DNA of 64,000 bases, taken from the NCBI GenBank assembly GCA_027482185.1, contig JAIXWF010000015.1, positions 62,001 to 126,000 of the forward strand, given 5' to 3'. Under the pieces are notes generated by a model. The model saw only the letters and a program-made list of their open reading frames with translations. It did no database searches and had not been told where the DNA came from. Of the stretch, positions 18,542 through 27,804 are shown one piece after another. Position 1 is the first letter of the stretch, and every line of letters begins with the position of its first letter. Source of the DNA: Opitutaceae bacterium. Its GTDB lineage: Bacteria > Verrucomicrobiota > Verrucomicrobiia > Opitutales > Opitutaceae. A program made the translations under genes and the position numbers.

Positions 18542-19468
18542 TTACAACCGGCGCGAACTGGGCAGATAGCCATGGATGAAATTCCAGAACGCCGGGGAAA
18601 TCCGCAAGGCCAGAGAAAGTCCGCGGTAGCGCCAGCCGACACGGCCGAGGGGCCCGAGCACCGCCCGGGCCTCGTCCACGCGGCCCTCTTGCACGAGCCA
18701 GCGGGCATTGTAGTAGTGGGCCCGGGCGTAGGCCTCGCGAAATGCCTCCGGAAAACGGCCGTCGATCCCGGGATGCCGCTCCTTGAGTTTGGCCAGGGTC
18801 AGCAGCCGATCCGCCGACCATTTTTCCATCACCGAATAGGTCAACGACGACCGGTGATGTCTCAGTTTCGAAAGGTATTCCCTGACCACGGCAAACCGGT
18901 GGGTGGCCGAAAGCAGCAGCAGCAGGTCGTATTCCTCGGAGCCGAAGATGCGCTCGTCGAAATTCAGGTTCGTCTCCAGCAATGTCGCCCGCCGGATCAT
19001 CATGGTGGGGACATCCGTCTCGAATTGCCGCAGCATCGCGTCGAGGATCATGCCGCTGCGATGGAGCGGCAGCCGGCGCCGGCGCTCCACGCCTTCTTCG
19101 TTGATGTAGATGACGCCGCCGTAAACCACGGCCGCGGCTTCCCGCTCGATGAATTCCAGCTTCCGGCTGAGATTTTCCGGCAGATAGATGTCGTCCGTGT
19201 CGAGGAACGAAATGAAATCGCCCCGGCACTCGTTCACCGCCAGCCGCCGGGCGCCGCCCAAGGTCGTGTGTTGCGGCGCCAGAATATAGCGGATCCGGTC
19301 GTCGCCGTAGGATTGCGCGATCGCCGCACTGCCATCCGTCGAGCGGTTGTCCCAGAAGACGAGTTCCCAATGCGGATAGGTCTGGGCCCGCACCGAATCG
19401 ATCGCTTCGCGGAGATACTTTTCTCCGTTGTAGCAATTCATGACGATGCTGATGAGCGCGTTGGCCAT
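18542..19468 (-). CDS. glycosyltransferase family 2 (paralogue 1)
   Basis: The 308-residue protein is a GT-A fold enzyme: SIVMNCYNGEKYL at 7-19, WDNRSTDGS near 39 and the metal-binding DTDD at 90-93. It is strikingly similar over its whole length to the product of 20430-21410, including the C-terminal ending HGYLPSSRRL versus HRHLPSSRQL, so the two arose by duplication around the epimerase gene between them. Donor and acceptor cannot be read from sequence. Confidence 0.92.
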   Translation of the reverse strand: MANALISIVMNCYNGEKYLREAIDSVRAQTYPHWELVFWDNRSTDGSAAIAQSYGDDRIRYILAPQHTTLGGARRLAVNECRGDFISFLDTDDIYLPENLSRKLEFIEREAAAVVYGGVIYINEEGVERRRRLPLHRSGMILDAMLRQFETDVPTMMIRRATLLETNLNFDERIFGSEEYDLLLLLSATHRFAVVREYLSKLRHHRSSLTYSVMEKWSADRLLTLAKLKERHPGIDGRFPEAFREAYARAHYYNARWLVQEGRVDEARAVLGPLGRVGWRYRGLSLALRISPAFWNFIHGYLPSSRRL

Positions 19469-19501
19469 GGCGGTGGGGTTTTGCCGGGGGAAACGAAAAG
19501 T

Positions 19502-20401
19502 TCAGGTCCGGCGGCGCGGGGGCGCGGCCGTTTCCTCGGGGACCTCGGCCAGCCGGCGGATCCGGGCCGAAACCGCGGGGACGTAACGCATCACCTCGTT
19601 TTCACGGTAGGGCATGGCACCGATCCGCAGCTTGCCCTTCGCTCCGAAATGTTTCCACCACCGTTCCGCCCATTCGGAAAGCACCTCGGGAACCCCCGAG
19701 CCGACATTCTCGACGAGGGGACGGCCCGGCCTGACATCTTTGCGGGTCAGCGCATCGACAAAAATCGCCGCCACTCGGTCGACGCGGATGAAATCGCGGA
19801 TCTGCGCCCCCGGCGTCATCTTGAAGTCTTGCCCCGCCAGCGCCGCTTCGCGGAGCGCCGGCCAGATGTTTTTGATATGCTGGCCCTGTCCGTAGGCCGC
19901 GGAGATCCGGCCGTAGTAGAGCTCGGCCCCGCGCTCGACCGCCAGGGAATAGGCCAAAACAAAACTTGCCGCCTTGGACGCCGCGTAGGGAAACGTGGGC
20001 AGCAGGGTCGCCGCCGGCGGCACAAACCGGTAGCGGTTGGCCGAATGGCCGTACTCGGTGATGCTGCCGGAGAGCACGATCCGGCGCACCGCGGCGTTGA
20101 TCGCCAACTCGCACAGCCGGAACGGCGCATAGACGTTCCACTTGGTCAGATCGTCCCAACTCGCCGCCTGCGGACTCACGCCGGCCGCCGCCAGATGCAC
20201 GAGGGCATCGCAGCCGCGCATGTCCTTTTCCGACACCTGATCCATCGTCTTCGTCAACCACACCGGCGACTTCGCCAGCGCCACCCGCGGGCGGACGCTC
20301 CGGCTGCGCCGCAGGGCCACGACCTCGTGGCCGGCGGCGTGGGCGGCATTGACGAAATGGGAACCGACAAAGCCGGTTCCGCCGGTGAGGAAAATGCGCA
20401 T
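19502..20401 (-). CDS. NAD-dependent epimerase/reductase
   Basis: The 299-residue extended SDR has GGTGFVG at 7-13, the catalytic Ser region IVLSGSITEYG at 108-118 and Tyr139/Lys143 in YAASK. It lies 28 bp downstream of a GT2 gene and a few genes after rfbF and rfbG. The likely substrate is CDP-4-keto-6-deoxy-hexose, reduced at C-4 after the 3,5-epimerase-like step, as in routes to CDP-6-deoxyhexoses. The product sugar is not determined by sequence. Confidence 0.82.
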   Translation of the reverse strand: MRIFLTGGTGFVGSHFVNAAHAAGHEVVALRRSRSVRPRVALAKSPVWLTKTMDQVSEKDMRGCDALVHLAAAGVSPQAASWDDLTKWNVYAPFRLCELAINAAVRRIVLSGSITEYGHSANRYRFVPPAATLLPTFPYAASKAASFVLAYSLAVERGAELYYGRISAAYGQGQHIKNIWPALREAALAGQDFKMTPGAQIRDFIRVDRVAAIFVDALTRKDVRPGRPLVENVGSGVPEVLSEWAERWWKHFGAKGKLRIGAMPYRENEVMRYVPAVSARIRRLAEVPEETAAPPRRRT

Positions 20402-20429
20402 CGTTTCGGGAGACGGGACCGGTTAACGG

Positions 20430-21410
20430 TCAAAGTTGACGGGAGCTCGGCAGGTGGCGGTGCACAAAGTGCCAGCAACCGGTCGATATCCGCAGGGCAA
20501 AATAAACCGCCCAATACCGCCACCCCGCGGCGACGATGGAACGCAGGACCGCCAGGGCATCTTCCCGCCGGCCGCAGGCGACCAGCCAGCGGGCATGGTA
20601 GTAATCCGCCCGGGCGTAAGCTTCCGCGAACGCGGCCGGGTACCGGGTCTCGATGCCGGGCACACGCTCCCGCACCCGCCGCAAGGTCCGATTGCGGTCG
20701 CTGGCCCAATCCCCGATCAGCGAATAGGTGAGCGACCCGCGATGGTGGCGCAGTCGGGCGATGTATTCCGGAATGGTAACGCACCGTTCGGTGGCGGCGA
20801 GCTGCATCAGCAGATCATACTCCGTCGAGCCGACGATATCGTCGCTGAAATTGATGCCCAGCCGCTGGATCACCGCCCGGGAAACGACCAAGGTCGAAAT
20901 GTCGGCGTCAAACTGGCGGAGCAGGTCCTCGAAGATGATTCCGTCCCGCACCGCCGGCAGGCGCCGGCGCCGCTCGATGCTCTCCTCGTCGACATAGATC
21001 ACCCCGCCGTAGGCGGCCGCCGCCTGCGTGCGCTCCATCCAAGCCACCTTCGTCGCGAGGTTTTCCGGCAGGTAGCTGTCGTCGCAATCGAGGAAACAGA
21101 TGTAATCGCCCCGGCTCTGGTCGACGGCCAAACGGCGGGCGGGCGCGAGGTTCGTGTGCCGCGGGGCGTAAAAGTAACGGATGCGCGGATCGCCGTACGA
21201 TTGGATAATCTCCGCGCTGCGATCTTTGCTGCGGTTGTCCCAGAAAATGAGTTCCCAGTTCGTGTAGGTCTGGGCGATCACGGACTCCACGGCTTCCCGC
21301 AGATACTGTTCCCCGTTGTAGCAATTCATCAGCACGCTCACGAGCGGCTGCGGGGGCGAACCGGGCGACGCGGCGCCGCCGGCGGAAGCGTTGTGCGCAG
21401 GTGCGGCCAT
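20430..21410 (-). CDS. glycosyltransferase family 2 (paralogue 2)
   Basis: The 326-residue protein starts at an ATG sharing one base with the preceding stop (TGATG); a GTG one codon earlier is also possible. It has an Ala/Pro-rich lead of about 22 residues, then SVLMNCYNGEQYL, WDNRSKDRS near 57 and the DCDD metal motif at 108-111. It is a full-length paralogue of the product of 18542-19468. The retention of both copies suggests two related linkages in the repeat unit. Confidence 0.92.
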   Translation of the reverse strand: MAAPAHNASAGGAASPGSPPQPLVSVLMNCYNGEQYLREAVESVIAQTYTNWELIFWDNRSKDRSAEIIQSYGDPRIRYFYAPRHTNLAPARRLAVDQSRGDYICFLDCDDSYLPENLATKVAWMERTQAAAAYGGVIYVDEESIERRRRLPAVRDGIIFEDLLRQFDADISTLVVSRAVIQRLGINFSDDIVGSTEYDLLMQLAATERCVTIPEYIARLRHHRGSLTYSLIGDWASDRNRTLRRVRERVPGIETRYPAAFAEAYARADYYHARWLVACGRREDALAVLRSIVAAGWRYWAVYFALRISTGCWHFVHRHLPSSRQL

Positions 21411-21883
21411 CACGATTTCCGCGGGGTCCACGCGTAGGGAATTTCCGGGGTGTCGAGCGGCAGGATCCTCGACTCGGCCGGGTCGTGCATGAGATCGGCG
21501 CAATTCGCGATCAAGGCCGGGCCGTCGCCGAGATTTTCGAATCCGTACCAGATACCCGGCGGGATGATCAGGAGTCCGTAGCGATCGGGCCGCCCCGAGA
21601 GGCAGATCTGGATCCGGCCCGCGGTCGGCGAATCGGCCCGCGCGTCGAAGAGCACAAAACGGATGCGGCCGACCGGCACGGCCAACCGCTGCGTCATGCG
21701 CAGGTGCAATTTCCACCCCTTGGTGACGCCGGGACGAAGTTCCGAAAAATAGACTTCGCCGAAGCCGACAAAGCCCGGCGCATCCGCCCGCACCATGTGC
21801 AGGACCGCACCCCGTTCGTCCGCGATCACGCGCAGCGGTCGCCATTCCACGCCCGCCAGCTCAGCGGCCGCCGTGCCAGTCAC
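21410..21883 (-). CDS. dTDP-4-dehydrorhamnose 3,5-epimerase-like cupin
   Basis: The 157-residue protein starts at a GTG in a GTGA overlap (21880-21883) with rfbG. It has the RmlC-like pattern: DERGAVLHMVRAD near 26, FGEVYFSELRPGVTKGWKLH near 46-65, where RmlC carries its W/H motif, and IIPPGIWYGFENLG near 113. It is about 25 residues shorter than RmlC. Directly downstream of CDP-glucose 4,6-dehydratase, it probably epimerises CDP-4-keto-6-deoxyglucose rather than the dTDP sugar. That substrate is inferred from position. Confidence 0.82.
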   Translation of the reverse strand: MTGTAAAELAGVEWRPLRVIADERGAVLHMVRADAPGFVGFGEVYFSELRPGVTKGWKLHLRMTQRLAVPVGRIRFVLFDARADSPTAGRIQICLSGRPDRYGLLIIPPGIWYGFENLGDGPALIANCADLMHDPAESRILPLDTPEIPYAWTPRKS

Positions 21884-22980
21884 CGCGTCCAAGCCAAGCC
21901 TCCCTGTTCGGCTTGCCGGCAATACTCGCCGATCTGTTTTTGGGTGAGGGCGTACAGGCCGGCCCCGCCGCCGGTGCAGTAATGGCGGTACCATTCGCCC
22001 GTGAACTGCACCGTGCCCGCAAACGTCAGCGTGGGCCGCCACGCCAGATCGGCGAGGGCTTTGTCGCAGCAGAGTTTGAGCAGCGTCGCCTCATGCTGCT
22101 GCGCGCCGGCGGGCTGCCCGTACACCCACTTCGCATCCTGCCAGTAACCGGCGAGGGCCTCGATCAGTTTGCTCACGGGATGGTTGACGGTGGAGTCCGG
22201 CCCGAAGTTGTAGGCTTGGCCGAGCACCTTGCCCTGGCGCTCCCAGAGCGCCGCACCGAGCTGGAGGTAGCCGCTCAGCGGTTCCAGCACATGCTGCCAC
22301 GGCCGCGTGGCGTTGGGATTGCGGATCTGCACGGCCTGGCCGGCGGACCAACTGCGCACGCAATCCGGCACGATGCGGTCCTCGGCCCAGTCGCCGCCGC
22401 CGATGACGTTGCCGGCCCGCGCGGTCGCGACCGCGGCCACGCCTTCGGCCGGCTGGAAGAACGACTTGATGTAGGAATGCGAGATCAGTTCCGCGCAGGC
22501 CTTGGAGGCGCTGTAGGGATCGTCGCCGCCGAGCATGTCGTTTTCCCGGTAGCCCCAGATCCACTCGACGTTCCGGTAGCACTTGTCGCTCGTGATCATG
22601 ACGAGCGCGCGGACCGAAGGTGTGCGGCGCACGCCCTCCAGCACGTGGAGACTGCCCATCGCGTTCGTCGCGAACGTGCCCGCGGGATCGCGGTAGGAAC
22701 GCCGCACCAGGGCCTGCGCCGCGAGGTGGAACACGATCTCCGGCTTGAAGTCCGCCAGCACCTCGGCCACGCGGGCCGCATCGGTGACATCGCCCGGATA
22801 GTGCTTCAGCCGGTTCTGCAGTCCGAGCACCTCGAAGTTGCTCGGCTGGCTGGGCAGGCCGTTCGAAAGCCCGCCGACCTCGGCGCCGAGCTGCAGCAGC
22901 CAGGAGGCGAGCCACGTGCCCTTGAAACCGGTGTGACCCGTGATGAGAACGCGGCGGCCGGCGTAGATGTTGGAAAACAT
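21880..22980 (-). CDS. rfbG: CDP-glucose 4,6-dehydratase
   Basis: The 366-residue protein starts at the ATG giving MFSNIYAGRRVLITG. An extension to 23049 would run into the preceding gene and is rejected. It shows TGHTGFKGTWL at 14-24, the catalytic region VMITSDKCYRNVEW near 120 and DDPYSASKACAE with the Tyr/Lys pair near 150. These are hallmark sequences of RfbG. It converts CDP-D-glucose to CDP-4-keto-6-deoxy-D-glucose. rfbF lies 13 bp upstream. Confidence 0.95.
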   Translation of the reverse strand: MFSNIYAGRRVLITGHTGFKGTWLASWLLQLGAEVGGLSNGLPSQPSNFEVLGLQNRLKHYPGDVTDAARVAEVLADFKPEIVFHLAAQALVRRSYRDPAGTFATNAMGSLHVLEGVRRTPSVRALVMITSDKCYRNVEWIWGYRENDMLGGDDPYSASKACAELISHSYIKSFFQPAEGVAAVATARAGNVIGGGDWAEDRIVPDCVRSWSAGQAVQIRNPNATRPWQHVLEPLSGYLQLGAALWERQGKVLGQAYNFGPDSTVNHPVSKLIEALAGYWQDAKWVYGQPAGAQQHEATLLKLCCDKALADLAWRPTLTFAGTVQFTGEWYRHYCTGGGAGLYALTQKQIGEYCRQAEQGGLAWTR

Positions 22981-22993
22981 GAAAAATGAAAAA

Positions 22994-23767
22994 TTACTTG
23001 GTCCGCACCCAAGGCGCCTGCCCTGAACGCCACAGATCGTTGAGGACATCGCGGTCGCGGACCGTGTCCATCGGTTGCCAGAAGCCCTGGTGCTTGTAGG
23101 CCATGAGTTGGCCGTCGCGGGCCAGTTTCTCGAGCGGATCCTGCTCCAGAACGGTGTCGTCCCCGCGGAGGTAGTCGAATACGCCGGGCTCGAAGACGAA
23201 GAACCCGCCGTTGATCCATCCTTCCGACGCCTGCGGTTTTTCCTTGAAGCTGGCGACGCGTTCGCCGTCGAACGCCATGGTCCCGAAACGGGCCGCGGGA
23301 CGGACCGCCGTCACGGTCGCCAGCTTGCCGTGCCGGCGGTGGAAGGCGACCAAGGCCGTGATGTCGACGTCGGAGACGCCGTCGCCGTACGTCAGCATGA
23401 AGGTGCCGTGCGGCCGCAGGCGCGACTCGAGGCGATGAAGCCGACCGCCGGTCATCGACTTGTCGCCGGTATCGACCAACTCGACCGCAAGATCTTCCGC
23501 GACCCGCCGGCTGTAGTCGACCTTGCCGGTGCCGAGATCGATCGCGAGGTCGCTCGTCCGCAGGTGGTAGTTGAGGAAATAGTCCTTCACCACTTCGCCC
23601 TTGTAGCCGAGCGCCACGACGAACCGGGTAAACTGGTGCGCCGCATAGCAGCGCATGATGTGCACCAGAATCGGAATCCCGCCGATTTCTACCATCGGTT
23701 TGGGCTTGAGCTGGGTCTCTTCGCTGATGCGGGTGCCGAGCCCCCCTGCCAATAGGACGGTTTTCAT
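22994..23767 (-). CDS. rfbF: glucose-1-phosphate cytidylyltransferase
   Basis: The 257-residue nucleotidyltransferase carries LAGGLGTRISEETQLKPKPM at 5-24, the nucleotide- and phosphate-binding signature of RfbF, plus YGDGVSDVD near 127 and KEKP near 174. The length matches the family (about 257). It makes CDP-glucose from CTP and glucose 1-phosphate for RfbG. Three bases separate it from the aminotransferase gene upstream. Confidence 0.96.
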   Translation of the reverse strand: MKTVLLAGGLGTRISEETQLKPKPMVEIGGIPILVHIMRCYAAHQFTRFVVALGYKGEVVKDYFLNYHLRTSDLAIDLGTGKVDYSRRVAEDLAVELVDTGDKSMTGGRLHRLESRLRPHGTFMLTYGDGVSDVDITALVAFHRRHGKLATVTAVRPAARFGTMAFDGERVASFKEKPQASEGWINGGFFVFEPGVFDYLRGDDTVLEQDPLEKLARDGQLMAYKHQGFWQPMDTVRDRDVLNDLWRSGQAPWVRTK

Positions 23768-23770
23768 CGT

Positions 23771-24901
23771 TCAGTTGCTTTGGAAAAAGTCCCGCACGGC
23801 CGTGCAGACGCGTTCCACGTCCGCAGGTTGCAACCCGGGATGCAGCGGCAGACTGAGCAGTTCGCCGTAGACCTGCTCCGTCACCGGCAGGGAAATCCGG
23901 CCGCCGCCGAAGAGGGTGAGCAGGTGGTTCGGCTTGTAGTGGATGCCGGTCTCGACCCCGGCGGCCTGCAGATGCGCCCGCAAGGCGTCGCGGCGACCGC
24001 CGAGCACCCGCACCGGCTGGAGGTGGGGCACGATGGGACCGAGGTCGGTCGCGAACAGGGCCAGGCCCGGAATCGGCGCCAGCAACTCCCGGTAACGTCG
24101 CGCCAACGCCACCCGCTGCGGCGCAAACTCGCCGGCGAAGCGCTGCAGTTGCACCCGGCCGATGGCGGCAAGGACATTGCTCATGTGGCAACGGTGCCCC
24201 GGGCGTTTCACGTCGAATTCCCAGCTGCGCTGGCCGGCAAAACGGCGCTCCGTGTCGCGCTCGATGCCCAGCAACCGCGCGTCCTTCACCCGTTCCAGCA
24301 CCAACGGATCGGCGGAGACCACCGCTCCGCCCTCCCCGCTCGTGATATTCTTGATGCCGTCGAAGCTGAAACACTGCACGTCCCCGAAGCTGCCGATCAG
24401 CCGGCCCCGGTGGGTGCAGCCAAAGGCATGCGCCGCATCCTCGATCACCCGCAGCCCGTGCTCCGCCGCAAAACGGTAGATCGCATCGAGGTCGCCCGGA
24501 TTGCTGGCGTAGTGCACCGGCATGATGGCGCGCGTCCGCGGCGTGATCCGGCGCGCCGCGTCCGCCAGATCGATCGTGGCCGTCTCCGGCAACACCTCGC
24601 AGGCCACCGGCACGGCACCGGCCGCCTGCAAGGCCTGGAACGTCGCCACAAACGTCAGCGATTGCACCAGCACTTCGTCGCCCGGAGACACCACGGCCTG
24701 CGTCGCGAGCATGACGGCGGCGGTGCCCGAGTTGACGCAGACGACGTGTCCGGCCGGCACGCCCAAAAACGCGGCCAACTCGGTTTCGAATCGCTGCACC
24801 TCGGCTCCCATGCCGAGATAGCCGTCGCCAATCAGAATCTGGGCGACGGCTGCTGCTTCGCGTTCACCGACGATCGAACGGGCGAGTCGGACATTGTTCA
24901 T
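23771..24901 (-). CDS. DegT/DnrJ/EryC1/StrS-family sugar aminotransferase
   Basis: The 376-residue PLP enzyme starts at the ATG giving MNNVRLARS. It has Asp155 (VIEDAAHAFG) and the Schiff-base Lys184 in SFDGIKNITSGEGG. Because Lys is present, it is not an RfbH-type dehydratase, which has His at this place, so the 3,6-dideoxyhexose branch of the CDP pathway is not supported. It may aminate a 4-keto sugar (perosamine-type) made from the CDP or another branch. The nucleotide carrier cannot be told from sequence. Confidence 0.9.
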   Translation of the reverse strand: MNNVRLARSIVGEREAAAVAQILIGDGYLGMGAEVQRFETELAAFLGVPAGHVVCVNSGTAAVMLATQAVVSPGDEVLVQSLTFVATFQALQAAGAVPVACEVLPETATIDLADAARRITPRTRAIMPVHYASNPGDLDAIYRFAAEHGLRVIEDAAHAFGCTHRGRLIGSFGDVQCFSFDGIKNITSGEGGAVVSADPLVLERVKDARLLGIERDTERRFAGQRSWEFDVKRPGHRCHMSNVLAAIGRVQLQRFAGEFAPQRVALARRYRELLAPIPGLALFATDLGPIVPHLQPVRVLGGRRDALRAHLQAAGVETGIHYKPNHLLTLFGGGRISLPVTEQVYGELLSLPLHPGLQPADVERVCTAVRDFFQSN

Positions 24902-24965
24902 GGGGAGATGGGAAACGGACGGGATTGGCGGCGCGCGAAGCCCGGATTCGGAATCGGAAATCAAC

Positions 24966-26012
24966 CTACGACTCAATGCAAAACTCCGCCAACTCCGAGT
25001 GGATCAACGCGATGGCAGCCTGATCGGGATAGGTCCGCCAAAGCCCGATGTTTCGCGCGGATTTTTCCGGCACAAAGTACTGCCGCGCGCGGACATGGGT
25101 CGACGGACTTTCGCCCAGAAAAGCCATGATCTCCGGCAACGTCCGCTCGTAGTCGCGCACCAGCCGCTCATACTGCAACCGCAGGACGCGTCCCGGCGTG
25201 TCCGCCGTGCGCGCAGCCACCCGGCGCATCAGCCGAAACCGACGGCAGAAAACTTCCGGCGTAGTCGCCACGGCCCGGTAGGGCGCGGGTTTCGCGTTCG
25301 AGCCCGGCGGCACATAGCGGTTCTGGGCCACAAAAACGTCCCGGGGATCGCGATCGACGATGATCGAGCGCGCATCGGCAAAATAGCGCAGGGCCCGCGA
25401 CGGGTTGAAAGGCTCGAAGGAATTGTGCATCACGACCGTGTGGTCGCCATGGTCCGCAAACGCATCTAGCAGCACCGCCAGATAGGCCCGGGTACGGACG
25501 AGAAAATCGTCCGGCGCCGACAGCGCGTAGTCGAAATCGAAGGCGGACGGCACCCGCAGCTGCTGCAGAAACTTCCGCCGGAAGAGTTCCCAGGCGCCGA
25601 TTTCGCCCGCGGGATACGGCCACTCGGTTCGCCACGTCGCCTCGACCAAGCCCTTGAGATAGGCCTCGGTGGCGGGCGTGAACCGACCCTTGAAGAAATC
25701 GTCGTAGTTCCAACCCACGGCCTCGAACCAACTCGCCGGATTCGTCCACGCGTTCTTCGCCGCCAGCCGCCGCGCCAATTTCCGGAACCTCCGCAGGGCC
25801 GCGTCCGACCGGATCGGAGACCAGTCATCCGCCAATGCGGTCTCGAGGTCGCGGATTCCGCCTTGGATCCGGAGCAAATTGAACTCGAACTGGAAGTGGG
25901 CCACCGTGTAACCCGCGAATTCGCGCACCAGGTCGATCACGGCGTGTTTGCCGGTGAAGGCATAGCCGCTCAGGTCGAGGTAACGCAGATTCCGTGGAAG
26001 CGCCGGAGTCAT
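24966..26012 (-). CDS. sulfotransferase-family protein
   Basis: The 348-residue protein starts at an ATG sharing one base with the preceding stop. The N-terminal LDLSGYAFTGKHAVIDL (12-28) fits the PAPS 5'-phosphosulfate loop with Gly-Lys, and SIIVDRDPRDVFVAQN (216-231) fits the 3'-phosphate-binding segment. HNSFEPFNPSR (196-206) precedes it. Both are standard cytosolic/Golgi-type sulfotransferase features. The neighbours suggest sulfation of the polysaccharide. The 64 bp before the DegT gene is the largest gap in the whole run. Confidence 0.82.
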   Translation of the reverse strand: MTPALPRNLRYLDLSGYAFTGKHAVIDLVREFAGYTVAHFQFEFNLLRIQGGIRDLETALADDWSPIRSDAALRRFRKLARRLAAKNAWTNPASWFEAVGWNYDDFFKGRFTPATEAYLKGLVEATWRTEWPYPAGEIGAWELFRRKFLQQLRVPSAFDFDYALSAPDDFLVRTRAYLAVLLDAFADHGDHTVVMHNSFEPFNPSRALRYFADARSIIVDRDPRDVFVAQNRYVPPGSNAKPAPYRAVATTPEVFCRRFRLMRRVAARTADTPGRVLRLQYERLVRDYERTLPEIMAFLGESPSTHVRARQYFVPEKSARNIGLWRTYPDQAAIALIHSELAEFCIES

Positions 26013-27313
26013 CAGTAACGCAGCTGTTCGTAGAGTCGGCGCGCGGCGGATTTGCGCCAGATCCGAGGCGGCACAGCGCCGAAACGCAATCCGGCGCCGG
26101 CGACAAGGGTAGCAAAACGCGCCGCCACCGCCTCGATCGCGTGATGCTCCCGCACGTAGGCGAAGGCTTTCGCCGCCAGCCCCGGGTAGTCCCGGTCCAG
26201 GTCCGCCAACATGCCGGGCAAGGTATCTTCGCCACCGCAATCCTCCGCCGTGATCGTGTGCCCGAGTTCGTAGCCTTCGGCGTGATGGAGCCAACGGAAC
26301 CGGTAGTCCGACGGCACTGCGGCGTAGGCCAAATCCAGCAAAATCACCGGCAAGCCGAGCGCCGCGCCCTCCAGCGCCGCAGTTCCCATTGAAGCCACCA
26401 AATCGGCTTCATTGAGCAGCAGCCGGCGCAGATCGACCGCCGCCAGATCGCCGTGCTGCACGACCCGCAGACCGGGGCCAGGAACGGAAAACTCCGCCAA
26501 CATTCCGGCCTTCGGCCCGCTCCCGACCACATGGAAGACCACCGTCTTCCCCGTTGCGGTCGCCGCCGCGCGGAAACGCCGCAGCGCATGCACCAGAATA
26601 TGCACTTTGAAATCGTAGAGGCGTCCGACCCAAGCGACCCGCAATTCAGTGTGGGCCGTCCGGCCCGTACGTTCCGGGGTCGCCGGCACCGCGACCGGCA
26701 CCGGCAGCAAAATCGGGTCCGGCACCTTGGTGCCCAGGTAGGTTTCCGTCGCCCGGAGGGCCGGCCGATCGTGGAAAAACAGACTCCGTTGCGCGGCGGC
26801 CTGCTGCACCAAAGCGATCGTAGCCGCCGTTTGCGTTCCGGCCAACCAACGCAGGCAGGTCCGATAGAGGCCGGGCCGCCGCAACAGAAAATCCCGGTGC
26901 CCGAAGATCGGCAGCGCCGGCGGGATCAGGTTGTAGGGATGCAACTGCCACTCGACGATTCGGGCCGCGGGATGGATCGACAGCTGGCGGCGCAGCTTGC
27001 CCGGCAATTCGGCCTGCAGCACCAGCGTCTCGTCCGCCCCGATCTCGATTCGGCCATCGCGCCGGTATTCCGTCAGCTCGAGCCCGCGGTCGTCGCGCGC
27101 CATTCGCGCCATGGCGCCGCCGGCGAAATCCACCAGCCGGACCCGGTTGCCGGCCGCCGCCATCGCCCGCGCCATCCGCACAAACAGGCTCGAGACCCCG
27201 CTCGGCGGCACGTAGGGGAAAAAGAAAACGCAGCGACCCGCCGGGACCGTCGGCGGATGCCGCCGTTCCGCCGCTGCGGTCGAAGTGCTCGCGCCGGGAG
27301 GCGGGAGAATCAT
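26012..27313 (-). CDS. glycosyltransferase (GT-B fold, family 4-like)
   Basis: The 433-residue protein has a low-complexity start, a glycine-containing N-terminal Rossmann segment (FFPYVPPSGVSSLFVRMARAM near 31-51), and a C-terminal half with ELRVAWVGRLYDFKVH near 238 and a GTAALEGAALGLPVILLD donor-site region near 321-338. That pattern is typical of GT4-like enzymes. It overlaps yhcH by ATGA and the sulfotransferase by one base. Substrate is unknown. Confidence 0.78.
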   Translation of the reverse strand: MILPPPGASTSTAAAERRHPPTVPAGRCVFFFPYVPPSGVSSLFVRMARAMAAAGNRVRLVDFAGGAMARMARDDRGLELTEYRRDGRIEIGADETLVLQAELPGKLRRQLSIHPAARIVEWQLHPYNLIPPALPIFGHRDFLLRRPGLYRTCLRWLAGTQTAATIALVQQAAAQRSLFFHDRPALRATETYLGTKVPDPILLPVPVAVPATPERTGRTAHTELRVAWVGRLYDFKVHILVHALRRFRAAATATGKTVVFHVVGSGPKAGMLAEFSVPGPGLRVVQHGDLAAVDLRRLLLNEADLVASMGTAALEGAALGLPVILLDLAYAAVPSDYRFRWLHHAEGYELGHTITAEDCGGEDTLPGMLADLDRDYPGLAAKAFAYVREHHAIEAVAARFATLVAGAGLRFGAVPPRIWRKSAARRLYEQLRY

Positions 27314-27783
27314 GCCAGCAGCGCCCGGTCGATCTTGATGACCAACTTGTCCACGCGTGAATCCGGCGCGACCGCCACCTTCGGCATGTGGCCGTCCTCC
27401 GGGAAAAAGATCGCGAAATGGCGCGGGCCGAGACGCACCCGTCCGTCGGGTTCGGCCGGCGCCGCCCAGTGGATCACATCCTTGGCCGGGTCGTAATCGT
27501 CCGTCGGCCGCAGGTCCGCGGTCGGGTGCCACTCGATCCATTCGCCGCCCGCGAGACCAAACTGCAGGTCGACGTAGCGGCGGTGGCTTTCGTAGCGGCA
27601 GGCGGCGCGCGGTTTCGTCGTGTAGCCGTGCACATTCGCGAACATCGCGTCGCCGCGCAGAGGGTAAATGCCGGGGGCGATGCCCGGAGGCAGCGCGCGC
27701 AGCCAAGCCAAGGCCTCGGCCCAAACCGGGTGCGCGGACAGCATCGCGTAGGTCTCGGGGAGATCGATTCGGCCGTACAGCAT
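27310..27783 (-). CDS. YhcH/YjgK/YiaL family protein (sugar-acid anomerase-like)
   Basis: The 157-residue protein starts at ATG 27783; an upstream TTG would add two residues. It matches the YhcH/DUF386 beta-barrel family: AMFANVHGYTTK near 48, ESHRRYVDLQFGLAGGE near 67 with its His, and RHFAIFFPEDGHMPKVA near 123-139 with the conserved Pro-x-Asp-x-His. E. coli YhcH (NanQ) accelerates anomerisation of sialic acid, an ulosonic acid. Its presence beside a KdsB-like and an HpaI-like gene supports an ulosonic-acid pathway in this block. Confidence 0.88.
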   Translation of the reverse strand: MLYGRIDLPETYAMLSAHPVWAEALAWLRALPPGIAPGIYPLRGDAMFANVHGYTTKPRAACRYESHRRYVDLQFGLAGGEWIEWHPTADLRPTDDYDPAKDVIHWAAPAEPDGRVRLGPRHFAIFFPEDGHMPKVAVAPDSRVDKLVIKIDRALLA

Positions 27784-27804
27784 GGGCAATGTCCTTTGCG
27801 GGCC

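Noticed and set aside
23771-24901. RfbH-type CDP-4-keto-6-deoxyglucose 3-dehydratase
   Set aside because: The PLP-anchoring Lys184 is present, whereas RfbH has His there, and no matching iron-sulfur reductase gene is nearby. An aminotransferase is the better call.
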